Shown: positions 18,182 to 26,428 of the stretch, one piece after another
Layout: each line of letters starts with the position of its first letter
How positions within the stretch are numbered: position 1 is the first letter of the stretch
NCBI RefSeq assembly: GCF_000237325.1
Contig: NC_017542.1
Span: 1,991,501-2,055,500 of the forward strand
DNA length: 64,000 nt
Direction: 5' to 3'
Source of the DNA: Paenibacillus polymyxa M1
GTDB taxonomy: Bacteria; Bacillota; Bacilli; Paenibacillales; Paenibacillaceae
The notes under the pieces: model-generated
Told to the model about the DNA's origin: nothing
Databases searched by the model: none
The model's input: the letters and a program-made list of their open reading frames with translations, nothing else
Position numbers and translations under genes: made by a program

Positions 18182-18724
18182 TTATGCTCTTTTGCTTGCA
18201 GCAAAAGCAGCAGGGCGAGGGGATTTATGCTTATAGGCAGAAGAGGATGCAATCCAACTTCGCCCAACAACGGGTAGGGGTTTGGGGGTTGAGTTATTGG
18301 GTAATTCGGGGCGATATTTCTCTGGCAAAGGTAGAGACGCCGTATGAGGCATAGAGGTAGGGAGCCCCAAATAAGCTCGCATTCGTTCATACATTTCTTT
18401 GCGGAATGCGGACATAGGCATACTGAACTGCTCTTTGACGCCTTTATATATATAGGTGGCGTGAACGCCGGAGTGGTTTTGTTGTATGTCTAGAACACGA
18501 ACATGATACTTCTTAAATTCATGTTTAATTTCAGATAGCAGGATTCCGGTACGATCTATTCCTGCGTTAACCATTTCGACATAAAGATCAGGGGTTTTCA
18601 GCACGCCGCTTTCTTGAAGAATTAGGCTGTCACGCTCAAATACTTTTTGAATAAAGGTAAGGAGCAGATAACTTTTCACAAGAGAGCATGAATGCTGAGT
18701 AGTATCTGAAGAGATCATTACCAT
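18182..18724 (-). CDS. 180-residue protein behind tandem LexA-type boxes, unknown
   Basis: ATG 18724 is preceded by AAGGCGG. The N-terminal 125 residues look like a folded alpha/beta domain (SGVLKTPDLYVEMVNAGIDRTGILLSEIKHEF). The last 55 are Pro/Ser/Lys-rich and probably disordered. There is no signal peptide. Two GAAC-N4-GTTC palindromes lie 50-77 nt upstream, so DNA-damage induction is likely (inference). The protein is not YneA, UvrX or YolD by sequence. Function not assigned. Confidence 0.7.
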   Translation of the reverse strand: MVMISSDTTQHSCSLVKSYLLLTFIQKVFERDSLILQESGVLKTPDLYVEMVNAGIDRTGILLSEIKHEFKKYHVRVLDIQQNHSGVHATYIYKGVKEQFSMPMSAFRKEMYERMRAYLGLPTSMPHTASLPLPEKYRPELPNNSTPKPLPVVGRSWIASSSAYKHKSPRPAAFAASKRA

Positions 18725-18773
18725 TCACCGCCTTAGGGAAATGTGATGATAATTCATAGTCATGGAAGTAAAG

Positions 18774-18801
18774 GAACTTTTGTTCCTAAGAACTTATGTT
18801 C
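18774..18801 (-). promoter_or_regulatory. Two tandem LexA (DinR) boxes
   Basis: GAACTTTTGTTC (18774-18785) and GAACTTATGTTC (18790-18801) both fit the Bacillus-type SOS box GAAC-N4-GTTC, with centres 16 nt apart. They precede the minus-strand 180-residue gene. The tRNA-Leu promoter lies on the other side at 18858. Confidence 0.7.
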
Positions 18802-18857
18802 TTATATTATCGTATTATTCCTTTTTTATCAAGAAGAAATAAAGAAAAACAAAAGAT

Positions 18858-18886
18858 TTGACAACTTTATTTGAGCATGGTATGAT
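18858..18886 (+). promoter_or_regulatory. Promoter of tRNA-Leu
   Basis: Perfect TTGACA (18858-18863), 17 nt spacer, TATGAT (18881-18886), about 55 nt upstream of the mature tRNA 5' end. Confidence 0.85.
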
Positions 18887-18940
18887 CTATCTTGTCGCTA
18901 AGAAAGATTGATTCTTTCGAGATAGACGACAAATATATAT

Positions 18941-19025
<85 letters not shown>

Positions 19026-19034
19026 TCCATTTAG

Positions 19035-19080
19035 AAAAGGTTTATAGAATTGCTATTGTAGCAATTTTATAAACCTTTTC
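19035..19080 (+). terminator. Terminator of tRNA-Leu
   Basis: AAAAGGTTTATA at 19035 pairs with TATAAACCTTTT ending near 19079; an inner AATTGCTA/TAGCAATT extends it to over 20 bp with a small loop. Confidence 0.85.
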
Positions 19081-19132
19081 TTATGTTTCGGAATTATTGC
19101 AGACTTCCAGCAATGATTCCAATACGAGGGCT

Positions 19133-19151
19133 TGAACTTTATTCAAGTTCA
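19133..19151. promoter_or_regulatory. Inverted repeat upstream of msrA
   Basis: TGAACTT (19133-19139), TATTC, AAGTTCA (19145-19151): a perfect 7+7 palindrome about 90 nt before msrA. Operator or small hairpin; the binding protein is unknown. Confidence 0.35.
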
Positions 19152-19238
19152 TAAGCAATTCTTTTATAAGTTTAATTTTTAAGATATGATAGAAGATAAC
19201 GCATTTGTTGATGAAGCTAATGAAAGGTTGGATGAAAG

Positions 19239-19751
19239 ATGGAGAAAGCAACTTTTGCAGGCGGATGCTTCTGGTGTATGGTGACTCCGTTCGAGGAGCA
19301 GCCGGGCATTCATAGTATTGTCTCAGGCTATACTGGAGGGACGATTTCCGATCCGACCTACGAACAGGTTAAAACAGGAACAACCGGGCACTATGAGGTG
19401 GTGCAGATTACGTTTGATCCTGAGCTGTTTCCTTATGAAAAGCTACTTGAATTGTATTGGCCGCAAACAGATCCTACCGACGGAGAAGGTCAGTTTCAGG
19501 ACCGAGGCACACAATATAAGCCTGCAATTTTTTATCATACGGAGCAGCAACGAGAGCTTGCACAACAATCCAAGGAACAGTTGGCACAAAGCGGACGCTT
19601 TGATAAGCCAATTGTAACGGAGATTCTTCCGGCTGCAATTTTTTATCCGGCAGAGGATTATCATCAGGATTATCACAAGAAGAATGTGAAGCATTATAAG
19701 GAAGATAGAGCCCAATCCGGTCGTGATGAATTTATCGATAAAAACTGGTAA
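19239..19751 (+). CDS. msrA: Peptide-methionine (S)-S-oxide reductase
   Basis: Repairs oxidised methionine using thioredoxin. The 170-residue protein has the catalytic motif GCFWC near its N-terminus, the substrate site SGYTGG and the EVVQITFDP strand, and ends at the usual length for MsrA. Additional recycling Cys residues are not evident in the C-terminal part, which suggests a 1-Cys or 2-Cys(GCFWC) mode. No fused or adjacent msrB. The ribosome site is weak (AAAGG), so a start slightly off cannot be excluded. Confidence 0.95.
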   Translation: MEKATFAGGCFWCMVTPFEEQPGIHSIVSGYTGGTISDPTYEQVKTGTTGHYEVVQITFDPELFPYEKLLELYWPQTDPTDGEGQFQDRGTQYKPAIFYHTEQQRELAQQSKEQLAQSGRFDKPIVTEILPAAIFYPAEDYHQDYHKKNVKHYKEDRAQSGRDEFIDKNW

Positions 19752-19783
19752 GCAGCTTTAATATACGTTATTATGCGCACTTC

Positions 19784-19820
19784 AAGGCAGATCAGAGATT
19801 ATATCTCAGATCTGCCTTAT
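19784..19820 (+). terminator. Hairpin after msrA
   Basis: AAGGCAGATC (19784-19793) pairs with GATCTGCCTT (19809-19818) around GAGATTATATCTC. The trailing run TATACATATTT is T-poor, so termination efficiency is uncertain. Confidence 0.55.
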
Positions 19821-19879
19821 ACATATTTAAACGGTTTTACTCACACAATGAAGGGACAGAGAAGGAGGCTGACCCGCAA

Positions 19880-20815
19880 ATGAGTACACGACGGAAGCTG
19901 CACATGAGAAATATAATAAAAAAGGCTTTAAAGGCATCACGCAACCGGAAGAATTCGTCTTATGCGCTTGTACACCATGCAAGATCTAGAATGCAAATCA
20001 TCGTAGTGCTTTGTATTTCAGTCTGTATGTTATTTATGGTCTGTAAAACTGCTGTTGCCGAAGCAATAGACCAACAGAACCAGCAGCAAAAGAGGGTTGC
20101 TGTCATTATTGATGATCTAGGAAACAACATGAAAGGTACCAAGGAGATTTTAAATTTACCTGTCAAAATCACCGTTGCTGTAATGCCCTTCCTGCCAACA
20201 ACCAAACAGGACGCTATGGAAGCGCATAATCGTGGTCATGATGTTATCGTCCATCTTCCAATGGAGCCCAAGCAGGGCAAGCCTGAATGGCTTGGACCTG
20301 GAGCAATCAAGGCTAATATGACGGATGAAGAAGTACGCGCCAAGGTGACCGCAGCTATCAAGGATGTTCCTTATGCCATAGGAATGAACAACCATATGGG
20401 CTCCAAGGTCACCTCAGACAAGCGCATTATGTCCATCGTTCTTGATGTTTGTAAGGAACATGGACTATTTTTTGTTGATAGCCGAACTAATTATTGGTCA
20501 GTGGTGCCTGAACTTGCCGCTAAAAAGGGAATGCCACCGGTGCGAAATGATGTTTTTTTGGATGATGTTCATACACTCGCTCATGTGAATCGGCAACTTA
20601 GCAAAGTGGTTGAATGGTTGGCAGAGCACAACACCTGTGTAACGATTGGACATGTTGGCGTGTCCGGCATGTATACCTCCTCAGGGCTTCATTCATCGGT
20701 TCCTAAATTAAAGGAACATGCTCAGTTTGTAGGCATTAGCGATCTAGTGCGTGATGTATGGGGGTGGACAGGAGATCCAGCCACGAATACTACCACGCCG
20801 TCAGATGGGCAATAA
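19880..20815 (+). CDS. Divergent polysaccharide deacetylase (YibQ family)
   Basis: A 311-residue protein with a basic N-terminus and one membrane or signal helix at about residues 39-61. The Polysacc_deac_2 domain follows: KRVAVIIDDLGNN (metal Asp pair), VMPF, HLPMEP, NHMGSKVTSD and FFVDSRT. The family has the deacetylase fold and metal ligands, but its natural substrate is unsettled. It acts outside the membrane. AAGGAGG precedes ATG 19880. The last 26 nt overlap the converging amidase gene, so both may act on the cell wall but are not co-transcribed. Confidence 0.87.
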   Translation: MSTRRKLHMRNIIKKALKASRNRKNSSYALVHHARSRMQIIVVLCISVCMLFMVCKTAVAEAIDQQNQQQKRVAVIIDDLGNNMKGTKEILNLPVKITVAVMPFLPTTKQDAMEAHNRGHDVIVHLPMEPKQGKPEWLGPGAIKANMTDEEVRAKVTAAIKDVPYAIGMNNHMGSKVTSDKRIMSIVLDVCKEHGLFFVDSRTNYWSVVPELAAKKGMPPVRNDVFLDDVHTLAHVNRQLSKVVEWLAEHNTCVTIGHVGVSGMYTSSGLHSSVPKLKEHAQFVGISDLVRDVWGWTGDPATNTTTPSDGQ

Positions 20816-21545
20816 TGCCTTCGGCAATAGCTTCAGCAATCCTTTTTTGGCCGCGATCCCCAGAAAGTAGGGCTCTGTCTTGTTCGTTGCTGATAAACCC
20901 CGTTTCGACTATTACAGCGGGATGTTGAATTTTATTCAGAAGATAAAAGGGTTTTCCGTACATGGTTTGTCTATTCATGCAAAATAAGCGGTTTAATGAA
21001 CGCTGGATCTGCTCAGCTAACATATAGCTGCTGCCTTCATCTTGATACAGTACAATGGGTCCACGTTTTTCGGCACGTTTGGCCCAATTGACATGCAGGC
21101 TTACAACCACAGCAGTGGGCAGTTGTTCTGTCAAGCTTTTACGTTGGGCGAGGTCTTTAAGATGCCGGGATTTGGACTGCAACCAACGGTTATCATCACT
21201 CAGTGCGTAGTCCTTGTCCCTATTCAAGACAGCAGGGTAACTCTGGGAACGTAAGATCAAGTACAGTTTTTGAGCAATGGCGAGATTGATATCTTTTTCC
21301 AGAAGTCCTTTGTGACTTGTTCCACCATCCACACCGCCATGACCTACATCAATCAGGACCACGGGCTTGGCAAAAGCGTGATAGGAGCGGTTAAACGAGG
21401 TTTCTGTATGCTTGTTTGTGTCGGTGCTTTTCTCGCCAGGCTGAGTAGTTGCATAAGCAAATGGGGCAAATACAGCGCTACAAAGGATACAAAAATTTAA
21501 CCCCAGCCCGATCAGCCATATCTTGTTTAACTTTTTATTCAACAC
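20790..21545 (-). CDS. N-acetylmuramoyl-L-alanine amidase (Amidase_3, CwlD-like)
   Basis: Cuts the bond between N-acetylmuramic acid and the stem peptide; zinc enzyme. The 251-residue protein has an N-terminal signal/anchor (residues about 8-32), then DVGHGGVDGG with the first zinc His, LLEKDINLAIA with the zinc Glu, VSLHVNW with the second His, and IVETGFISN with the catalytic Glu. No SPOR, LysM or SH3 domain, so size and layout resemble the spore-cortex amidase CwlD. GTG 21545 follows GGAGG by 8 nt. Assignment to cortex maturation is inference. Confidence 0.88.
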   Translation of the reverse strand: MLNKKLNKIWLIGLGLNFCILCSAVFAPFAYATTQPGEKSTDTNKHTETSFNRSYHAFAKPVVLIDVGHGGVDGGTSHKGLLEKDINLAIAQKLYLILRSQSYPAVLNRDKDYALSDDNRWLQSKSRHLKDLAQRKSLTEQLPTAVVVSLHVNWAKRAEKRGPIVLYQDEGSSYMLAEQIQRSLNRLFCMNRQTMYGKPFYLLNKIQHPAVIVETGFISNEQDRALLSGDRGQKRIAEAIAEGIIAHLTAW

Positions 21546-21581
21546 GTTCTATTCCTCCAATGGACGAATTGATTGTTTACT

Positions 21582-21711
21582 GGAAACTATGCATAACAGA
21601 CATCAAACCTAAAGCAGCGTAGCTGCCTTCAAATATAACAATAAACCTTGGGGGAACTGTTATATTGAAGATAGTATGTTCCATTTAAGGGAACCCATGC
21701 ATAGTTATTCC
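21582..21711. ncRNA. Nested inverted repeats: candidate structured RNA
   Basis: Between the divergent amidase and yqzE genes. Outer stem: GGAAACTATGCAT (21582-21594) with ATGCATAGTTATTCC (21697-21711), two bases bulged. Inside, in order: GCAGC-GTA-GCTGC (21614-21626); CTTCAAATATAACA (21627-21640) with TGTTATATTGAAG (21658-21670); GTTCC/GGAAC (about 21679-21693). The layout is a closed multi-branch fold. I compared it by eye with ydaO, GEMM, SAM, purine, glycine and T-box cores and saw none. The strand of the RNA is not known; it could be the leader of either gene or an independent RNA. Confidence 0.4.
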
Positions 21712-21831
21712 GCAGGGATTAGAGTAGCTGGAAACTGTGCAAGCTAGTGGTATCTGAACCTAACGTGTGATTTGATATTTCCAAGGCAAGGTGATTGGAA
21801 ATGATAGGTCAGATGAAGGAGGTCATGGAGG

Positions 21832-22023
21832 ATGGCGAAGAGTGACGAACTGGTGACGTATATTACGCAGCGGATTGTGCGTTATATGGAAACGCCACGT
21901 GAGGTTCGACGTAGCCAAAAACAAGCCAAGGAGCCATGGGTGAGCAAATGGTTTGGCATGTTGCCTCTCGCTCTGAAAATGTGGATAAAATCCACGCGCA
22001 GAGGGCGCAGAGAGCAACGTTAA
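21832..22023 (+). CDS. yqzE: YqzE family protein
   Basis: A 63-residue basic protein. The start (DELVTYITQRIVRYMETP) and the end (SKWFGMLPLALKMWIK) match the two conserved blocks of the YqzE family known from Bacillus, which is found in spore formers and has no assigned function. The last block is amphipathic and could lie on the membrane. Overlapping GGAGG sites precede ATG 21832. It is a single gene followed by a strong terminator. Confidence 0.8.
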   Translation: MAKSDELVTYITQRIVRYMETPREVRRSQKQAKEPWVSKWFGMLPLALKMWIKSTRRGRREQR

Positions 22024-22031
22024 AACACGCC

Positions 22032-22078
22032 AAAGAGACCACAAGAGGCATGGGGTATGCCATTTGAGGTCTCTTTTT
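22032..22078 (+). terminator. Terminator after yqzE
   Basis: AAAGAGACC (22032-22040) pairs with GGTCTCTTT (22069-22076), with inner GGCA/TGCC, then T residues to 22078. Confidence 0.9.
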
Positions 22079-22127
22079 ATGTTGTTATAGGGATAAATTC
22101 GAATGATTTTTATTGTTTCTGAAATTA

Positions 22128-23189
22128 CTAAGATTCCAAACGGTAAAATTGACCATGAGGCAACAGCTGTTTTAGTGGCACAAATCGGGAAAGTCCATCG
22201 TGGTAGGTTAATGCATATAAAATGGGTTCGGACGGATGATCTGGAGATATCCAAGCTTGAAACCCGCTAATGGATAAGGGTCCCCCAAAGGCAAAATTGA
22301 TACTTGTGGCAGAAAAAATCATACGTGGTGAATTACTTAGCGCGTCCATAAATTGACCTGTGTCATAAATGGAAAGTTTTTGCTTAGCTTGAAGCCAACC
22401 CAGATCATCATAGGGATTGAAAGGATCGGACGAGATAGTAACTGTTTGTGCCTGCGTTTTCGAAAAGGGTGTAGGTGAAGAGATCGCGTTGTTCTGAAGC
22501 TTATGTTTCCAGCCCCCATCTGCTACTTCTACAGGTAGCGGATCGCCAGTAACAGCATCAATACATATTTGGCTACCCGTAGAGGAACGCACCAGCCAAT
22601 AGGCTAAAAGTGGTTCCTCATACATAGGTGTAATTTGCAGCTTGTCGATAGAAGAAAATTCGGTTTCTGTGAGCAACTTGAGGGATTGGCGAAGTATATC
22701 CATACTATATGGTCCGCCTGGACCATTCCCGTATTCATTGAGTTGATAAGCGCCGTCTGGGTCAGATCCGATAATCAGGTAGCCAATGTATTCTCCTGCA
22801 TGGTTCACTTGAACAAGCCAGCTATGGGTTCCAGGTCCAAGCGGATGGTAGCTGAGCTCGGCGTCTTTCCACGAAGCAAAAGGGGGTTGCGACGATAGGG
22901 ATTGTACGGTGTCGGCTGCTGTCCGTTTCACGTCTTCAGGCACCCCTTGTTGCTGAGCAGGAAGCTTTGATGAAACGTCACCCGGGGAGGCAGAAGGAGT
23001 AGCAGGACTCATGGATTCCATTGGAGGAACCCACGAGCTTTCGTTGTAGTTGGGTGCTGAGCTTAAATTGCTTTCTTGAACGGCTGAGGGAGCCGCATGA
23101 ATGGAAGCGAACGGACAGACTGCGGACAGGCCGATCAGTACAGCTGCGATCATACCTACGCTATAATGCCCGGAATGATTTTTCTTCAA
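22128..23189 (-). CDS. Secreted protein of 353 residues, unknown
   Basis: The TTG at 23189 is chosen because AAAGGTGG lies a few bases upstream and it gives a classic signal peptide (MKKNHSGHYSVGMIAAVLIGL...SIHA). The frame extends to 23231 without that logic. After a Ser/Pro-rich linker (to about residue 90) comes a mixed alpha/beta region with AYWLVRSSTGSQICIDAVTGD, which resembles a PepSY-like or propeptide fold strand pattern. No catalytic motif is recognised. It acts outside the cell or at the membrane surface. Function unknown. Confidence 0.7.
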   Translation of the reverse strand: MKKNHSGHYSVGMIAAVLIGLSAVCPFASIHAAPSAVQESNLSSAPNYNESSWVPPMESMSPATPSASPGDVSSKLPAQQQGVPEDVKRTAADTVQSLSSQPPFASWKDAELSYHPLGPGTHSWLVQVNHAGEYIGYLIIGSDPDGAYQLNEYGNGPGGPYSMDILRQSLKLLTETEFSSIDKLQITPMYEEPLLAYWLVRSSTGSQICIDAVTGDPLPVEVADGGWKHKLQNNAISSPTPFSKTQAQTVTISSDPFNPYDDLGWLQAKQKLSIYDTGQFMDALSNSPRMIFSATSINFAFGGPLSISGFQAWISPDHPSEPILYALTYHDGLSRFVPLKQLLPHGQFYRLES

Positions 23190-23447
23190 TGGAATCCACC
23201 TTTCTGTCGGATGACTTGCCGACGGAGGCATTCTTTTTTAACTAGCATACAGCCTGTCCGATGAAAAGACTGCTGCACCCTGTCGGCGCAAATGTCGTAT
23301 CCAGGTTCGCTTTTTGCTGTCGATACATAGGAGACAGGTTAGACTACGCTTGTGTTTGCAGCAGCAGAAACTGATGTAGGCTGAAGCAAGATGTTACAAC
23401 TTGACGACATGTCTGCAACCAACCTGCGAAGGAGCGTGAGATATCAG

Positions 23448-24398
23448 TTACCGCAGGTGAAATATGCCGCAGTTAATGGCGGATACGAGTACCTTTGGCT
23501 CATATTGCCATACCATTTCTTTACGACGGGCTTGATGCTGCTCTAATACGGATTCTTTTTTATCCTCTTCCTCTTTCTGTTCCTTGATTAGGTCATCGTA
23601 GTAGTGGTCTATGACCTCTAGTTCCTCGCGCAATCGTTCCTTCGCCTGCTCAGCCCAACCATAATCTTGCTGTCGGAGCTGTTCGGTGAGATAGTTTTCA
23701 AGCGAGGTGGAAGCCTCAGGGACAGATAGCAGTGCTGGCTGTACATGCATATTGCCTGCCAGTAGTGGGCTGAGCTGCCGAGTTTCGAGCATAGCGCCAA
23801 AATTGGTTACAATAGTGCCGCTTTTGAGTGAAATCCCTAGCCACTGAAGTTCCTCACGCTTCAGATCGCAGGCAAACTCAATCTTGTAGCAGACGCTGAG
23901 CCAAGCTTCATAGACTACAGGAGAACGGGCAGACAATTGACGGGCATCAGGCTGCTCGAACAAATAAACATATTTTCCTCCATCCCGAGCGGCTTCAAAA
24001 ATTTGATGCAGCCGACGGCTTCCGTATCGAAGCTCCTCCTGCATAATGCGACCAGGCCCTAATTGCGGTAACGTCGGTACATGACCGAAGTAACGCCCCA
24101 TGACCTGATCTTGTGCTGCGTTGCCAGCTACAGGAGCTGGTGGCGTCTGATCCGCTAAACGTTCCTGTTCTGTCCGATAGGCTTCCCCATCAAAGATGAA
24201 TGTGAAGGACATCGTCTGCGCTGGAACGCCAGTACGCTCTACGTATCCCCAATAGTAGGGACGATTTGTCAAGGCTTTATCTGCCTCTGGAGACAGCTTG
24301 ACAGTTACATGGTGGGGAGACCTCTCAATGATGCTGCACCCGGTAGCTTCCAGATAGGTGTGGACAAAACGCTGGACTTGCTGTGCATTCATAGTCAA
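23448..24398 (-). CDS. yqhG: YqhG family protein
   Basis: A 316-residue protein resembling Bacillus YqhG (WGYVERTGVPAQTMSFTFIFD, PQLGPGRIMQEELRYGSRRLHQIF). The C-terminal third is a Glu/Lys-rich coiled coil (YDDLIKEQKEEEDKKE). It starts 2 nt after the yqhH stop, so the two are translated together; B. subtilis has the same order. Function unknown, presumably a partner of the helicase. TTG 24398 sits 8 nt behind GGAGGT; ATG 24392 is possible. No signal peptide. Confidence 0.85.
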   Translation of the reverse strand: MTMNAQQVQRFVHTYLEATGCSIIERSPHHVTVKLSPEADKALTNRPYYWGYVERTGVPAQTMSFTFIFDGEAYRTEQERLADQTPPAPVAGNAAQDQVMGRYFGHVPTLPQLGPGRIMQEELRYGSRRLHQIFEAARDGGKYVYLFEQPDARQLSARSPVVYEAWLSVCYKIEFACDLKREELQWLGISLKSGTIVTNFGAMLETRQLSPLLAGNMHVQPALLSVPEASTSLENYLTEQLRQQDYGWAEQAKERLREELEVIDHYYDDLIKEQKEEEDKKESVLEQHQARRKEMVWQYEPKVLVSAINCGIFHLR

Positions 24399-24400
24399 GG

Positions 24401-26293
24401 CTAGCGACCTCCTTTCACACTGCGCCGAGCTTTGGTTGGAGAAGCTGCATCACCTGCTAAGCCTAACAAATCCTCGGTGACACTTGAGCTTACTCCTGTT
24501 AGCCGTCCCTTAGGCTGCTTTGTTCCAGCTGACTTATCGGTTGCTACATTTGGAGTGACTGACGGGTTTGTGCGGATTTGTTCTATTTCTTGTTTGATGG
24601 AATCCAGCGAGTGGCCTAACTTTTGCATTTTTCTGCGAATTTCATCATCACTGCTGGACTCAAGCATGATTTTATATAAACTTTTTTCAATGGATTCTTT
24701 TTTCTCGAACTTTTCCAGAATAACGTCCAATCCGCCAATGACCATTTCAAACATATTAATCTTTTCATGCAGCAGGTGCAGGATATGCTCCTCAATCGTT
24801 CCGGTAGTGGACAGGTTGAAGATATTCACATCATGCTTCTGTCCAAGTCGATGCACCCGTCCAATCCGCTGTTCCACGCGCATGGGGTTCCACGGTAAAT
24901 CGAAGTTAATCATGTGGTGACAAAATTGCAGGTTAATACCTTCACCACCTGCTTCAGTGGCAATCATAACCTGAATGCGACCACGGAACAGATCCATCAT
25001 CCAATCCTTGCGGCCTCGGTTCATACCCCCTCGGTAAGGAACAGCAGACAGTCCGCGATCACGGAAATAGTTTAGCAAATACTCCTGTGTGGCCCGATAT
25101 TCTGTAAAAATAATCACTTTTTCGTTCATCTTCCGGATAAGTTCAAGCGCTTTTTCAGCTTTGGAATTGGCCTTGATCGCTTTAATGTGTGCGACCAAGT
25201 CCCAGACACGATCACGTAGAGGAGAGTCTGGAGCCATCTTTTTGGACAAATTGACCAGCGTGACGAACACAGCGTCCCGGCTACTGCACACTTCCCGTTG
25301 AAGGGTAACGAGAGACAGCATGCTGCTTAAATTTCCGCCATTCGCTTGATATTGCTCTTTGACAAAAGAGGTCACCCCATCGTACAGCGCTTGCTCTTCT
25401 GGCGAGAGCTCCAAGTGAATGTTGGAAACATTTCGTTTAGTGAATTGAACTGGCCCTTCTCCACGACGATTGCGGATCATGACTTTAGACAGCTCATCCT
25501 TGAGCTGATCTTCATTTTTGGGCAGACGTTTATCTACAACAAAGTTTGCTGAAAAATCGCCTTGTCTTCCTAATTGACCAGGCTTGAGTAACGTGATCAG
25601 ATTAAACAGCTCAGATAGATCGTTCTGTACAGGTGTAGCTGTCAGGAGCAAACAATATTTTTTACGCAACTTCATAATGAACTGGTAGTTGGATGTTTTT
25701 TTATTCTTCAGCTTATGAGCCTCGTCAATAATGAGCAGGTCATAATCGGTATCTAGCAGGATGTTACTATGTGGCTCTCTTTTGGCCGTATCCATAGAGG
25801 CTACGACGACCTCGGAAGACCAAGAATACGCTTTTTTCTGGGCGACTGCGGGAATGCCGAATTTGCTATTCAGCTCACGCACCCATTGCAGGACCAAAGA
25901 AGCGGGTACAAGAATAAGCACTTTGGAAGCCAGCCCGCGAACCAGATATTCCTTAAGGATCATTCCAGCTTCAATTGTTTTGCCTAGGCCGACTTCATCG
26001 GCAAGAATGGCACGTCCAGACATCTCAAACAGTACCTTCCGAGCGGTATCGAGTTGATGGGGCAGAGGAGTGAGGTCTTGCAAATGCTGAAGACATTGAA
26101 GCTCATCAAAGCTCGGCACCAGCTTGGCCTTTTCCGCCTCGATGGCCAGCTGATACAGATCCCAATCTCCCCAGGGGCCTCCCTTGTGCAGGCGTTGGTC
26201 CAGCTCGTCCTGCCAGCTGCGGTCAAATTGTACCGGAACAGGCAATGGTGCTTGGTTTTGTGTGTGCTGGGAACTTGTCGGTTTGGCTTTCAT
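24401..26293 (-). CDS. yqhH: SNF2-family DEAD/DEAH ATPase (YqhH)
   Basis: A 630-residue superfamily 2 translocase. Motif I is ADEVGLGKTIEAG, motif II IIDEAHKLKN, motif III LLLTATPVQND. The second RecA lobe has IATEAGGEGINLQF and the arginine finger region QRIGRVHRLGQ. SNF2 ATPases move along double-stranded DNA and displace proteins; the bacterial YqhH substrate (DNA or RNA polymerase, as for RapA) is not known. The Ser/Lys-rich tail after residue 570 is variable. ATG 26293 follows GGAGGGA; the upstream extension lacks one. Confidence 0.92.
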   Translation of the reverse strand: MKAKPTSSQHTQNQAPLPVPVQFDRSWQDELDQRLHKGGPWGDWDLYQLAIEAEKAKLVPSFDELQCLQHLQDLTPLPHQLDTARKVLFEMSGRAILADEVGLGKTIEAGMILKEYLVRGLASKVLILVPASLVLQWVRELNSKFGIPAVAQKKAYSWSSEVVVASMDTAKREPHSNILLDTDYDLLIIDEAHKLKNKKTSNYQFIMKLRKKYCLLLTATPVQNDLSELFNLITLLKPGQLGRQGDFSANFVVDKRLPKNEDQLKDELSKVMIRNRRGEGPVQFTKRNVSNIHLELSPEEQALYDGVTSFVKEQYQANGGNLSSMLSLVTLQREVCSSRDAVFVTLVNLSKKMAPDSPLRDRVWDLVAHIKAIKANSKAEKALELIRKMNEKVIIFTEYRATQEYLLNYFRDRGLSAVPYRGGMNRGRKDWMMDLFRGRIQVMIATEAGGEGINLQFCHHMINFDLPWNPMRVEQRIGRVHRLGQKHDVNIFNLSTTGTIEEHILHLLHEKINMFEMVIGGLDVILEKFEKKESIEKSLYKIMLESSSDDEIRRKMQKLGHSLDSIKQEIEQIRTNPSVTPNVATDKSAGTKQPKGRLTGVSSSVTEDLLGLAGDAASPTKARRSVKGGR

Positions 26294-26428
26294 GATGATT
26301 CCCTCCCTCCTGGTAGTAGCACAGTTGAAGCTATCGGCTCTGTCACATATATGGCATCTATTTTGCACAGATCGTAGATGTAGTATGGACGGAAAAAGAT
26401 ATCTTCATAACAGGAGGGATGAAATCCT

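Noticed and set aside
21823..22254. 143-residue minus-strand frame over yqzE
   Set aside because: It covers the yqzE gene and its terminator and has no coding features.
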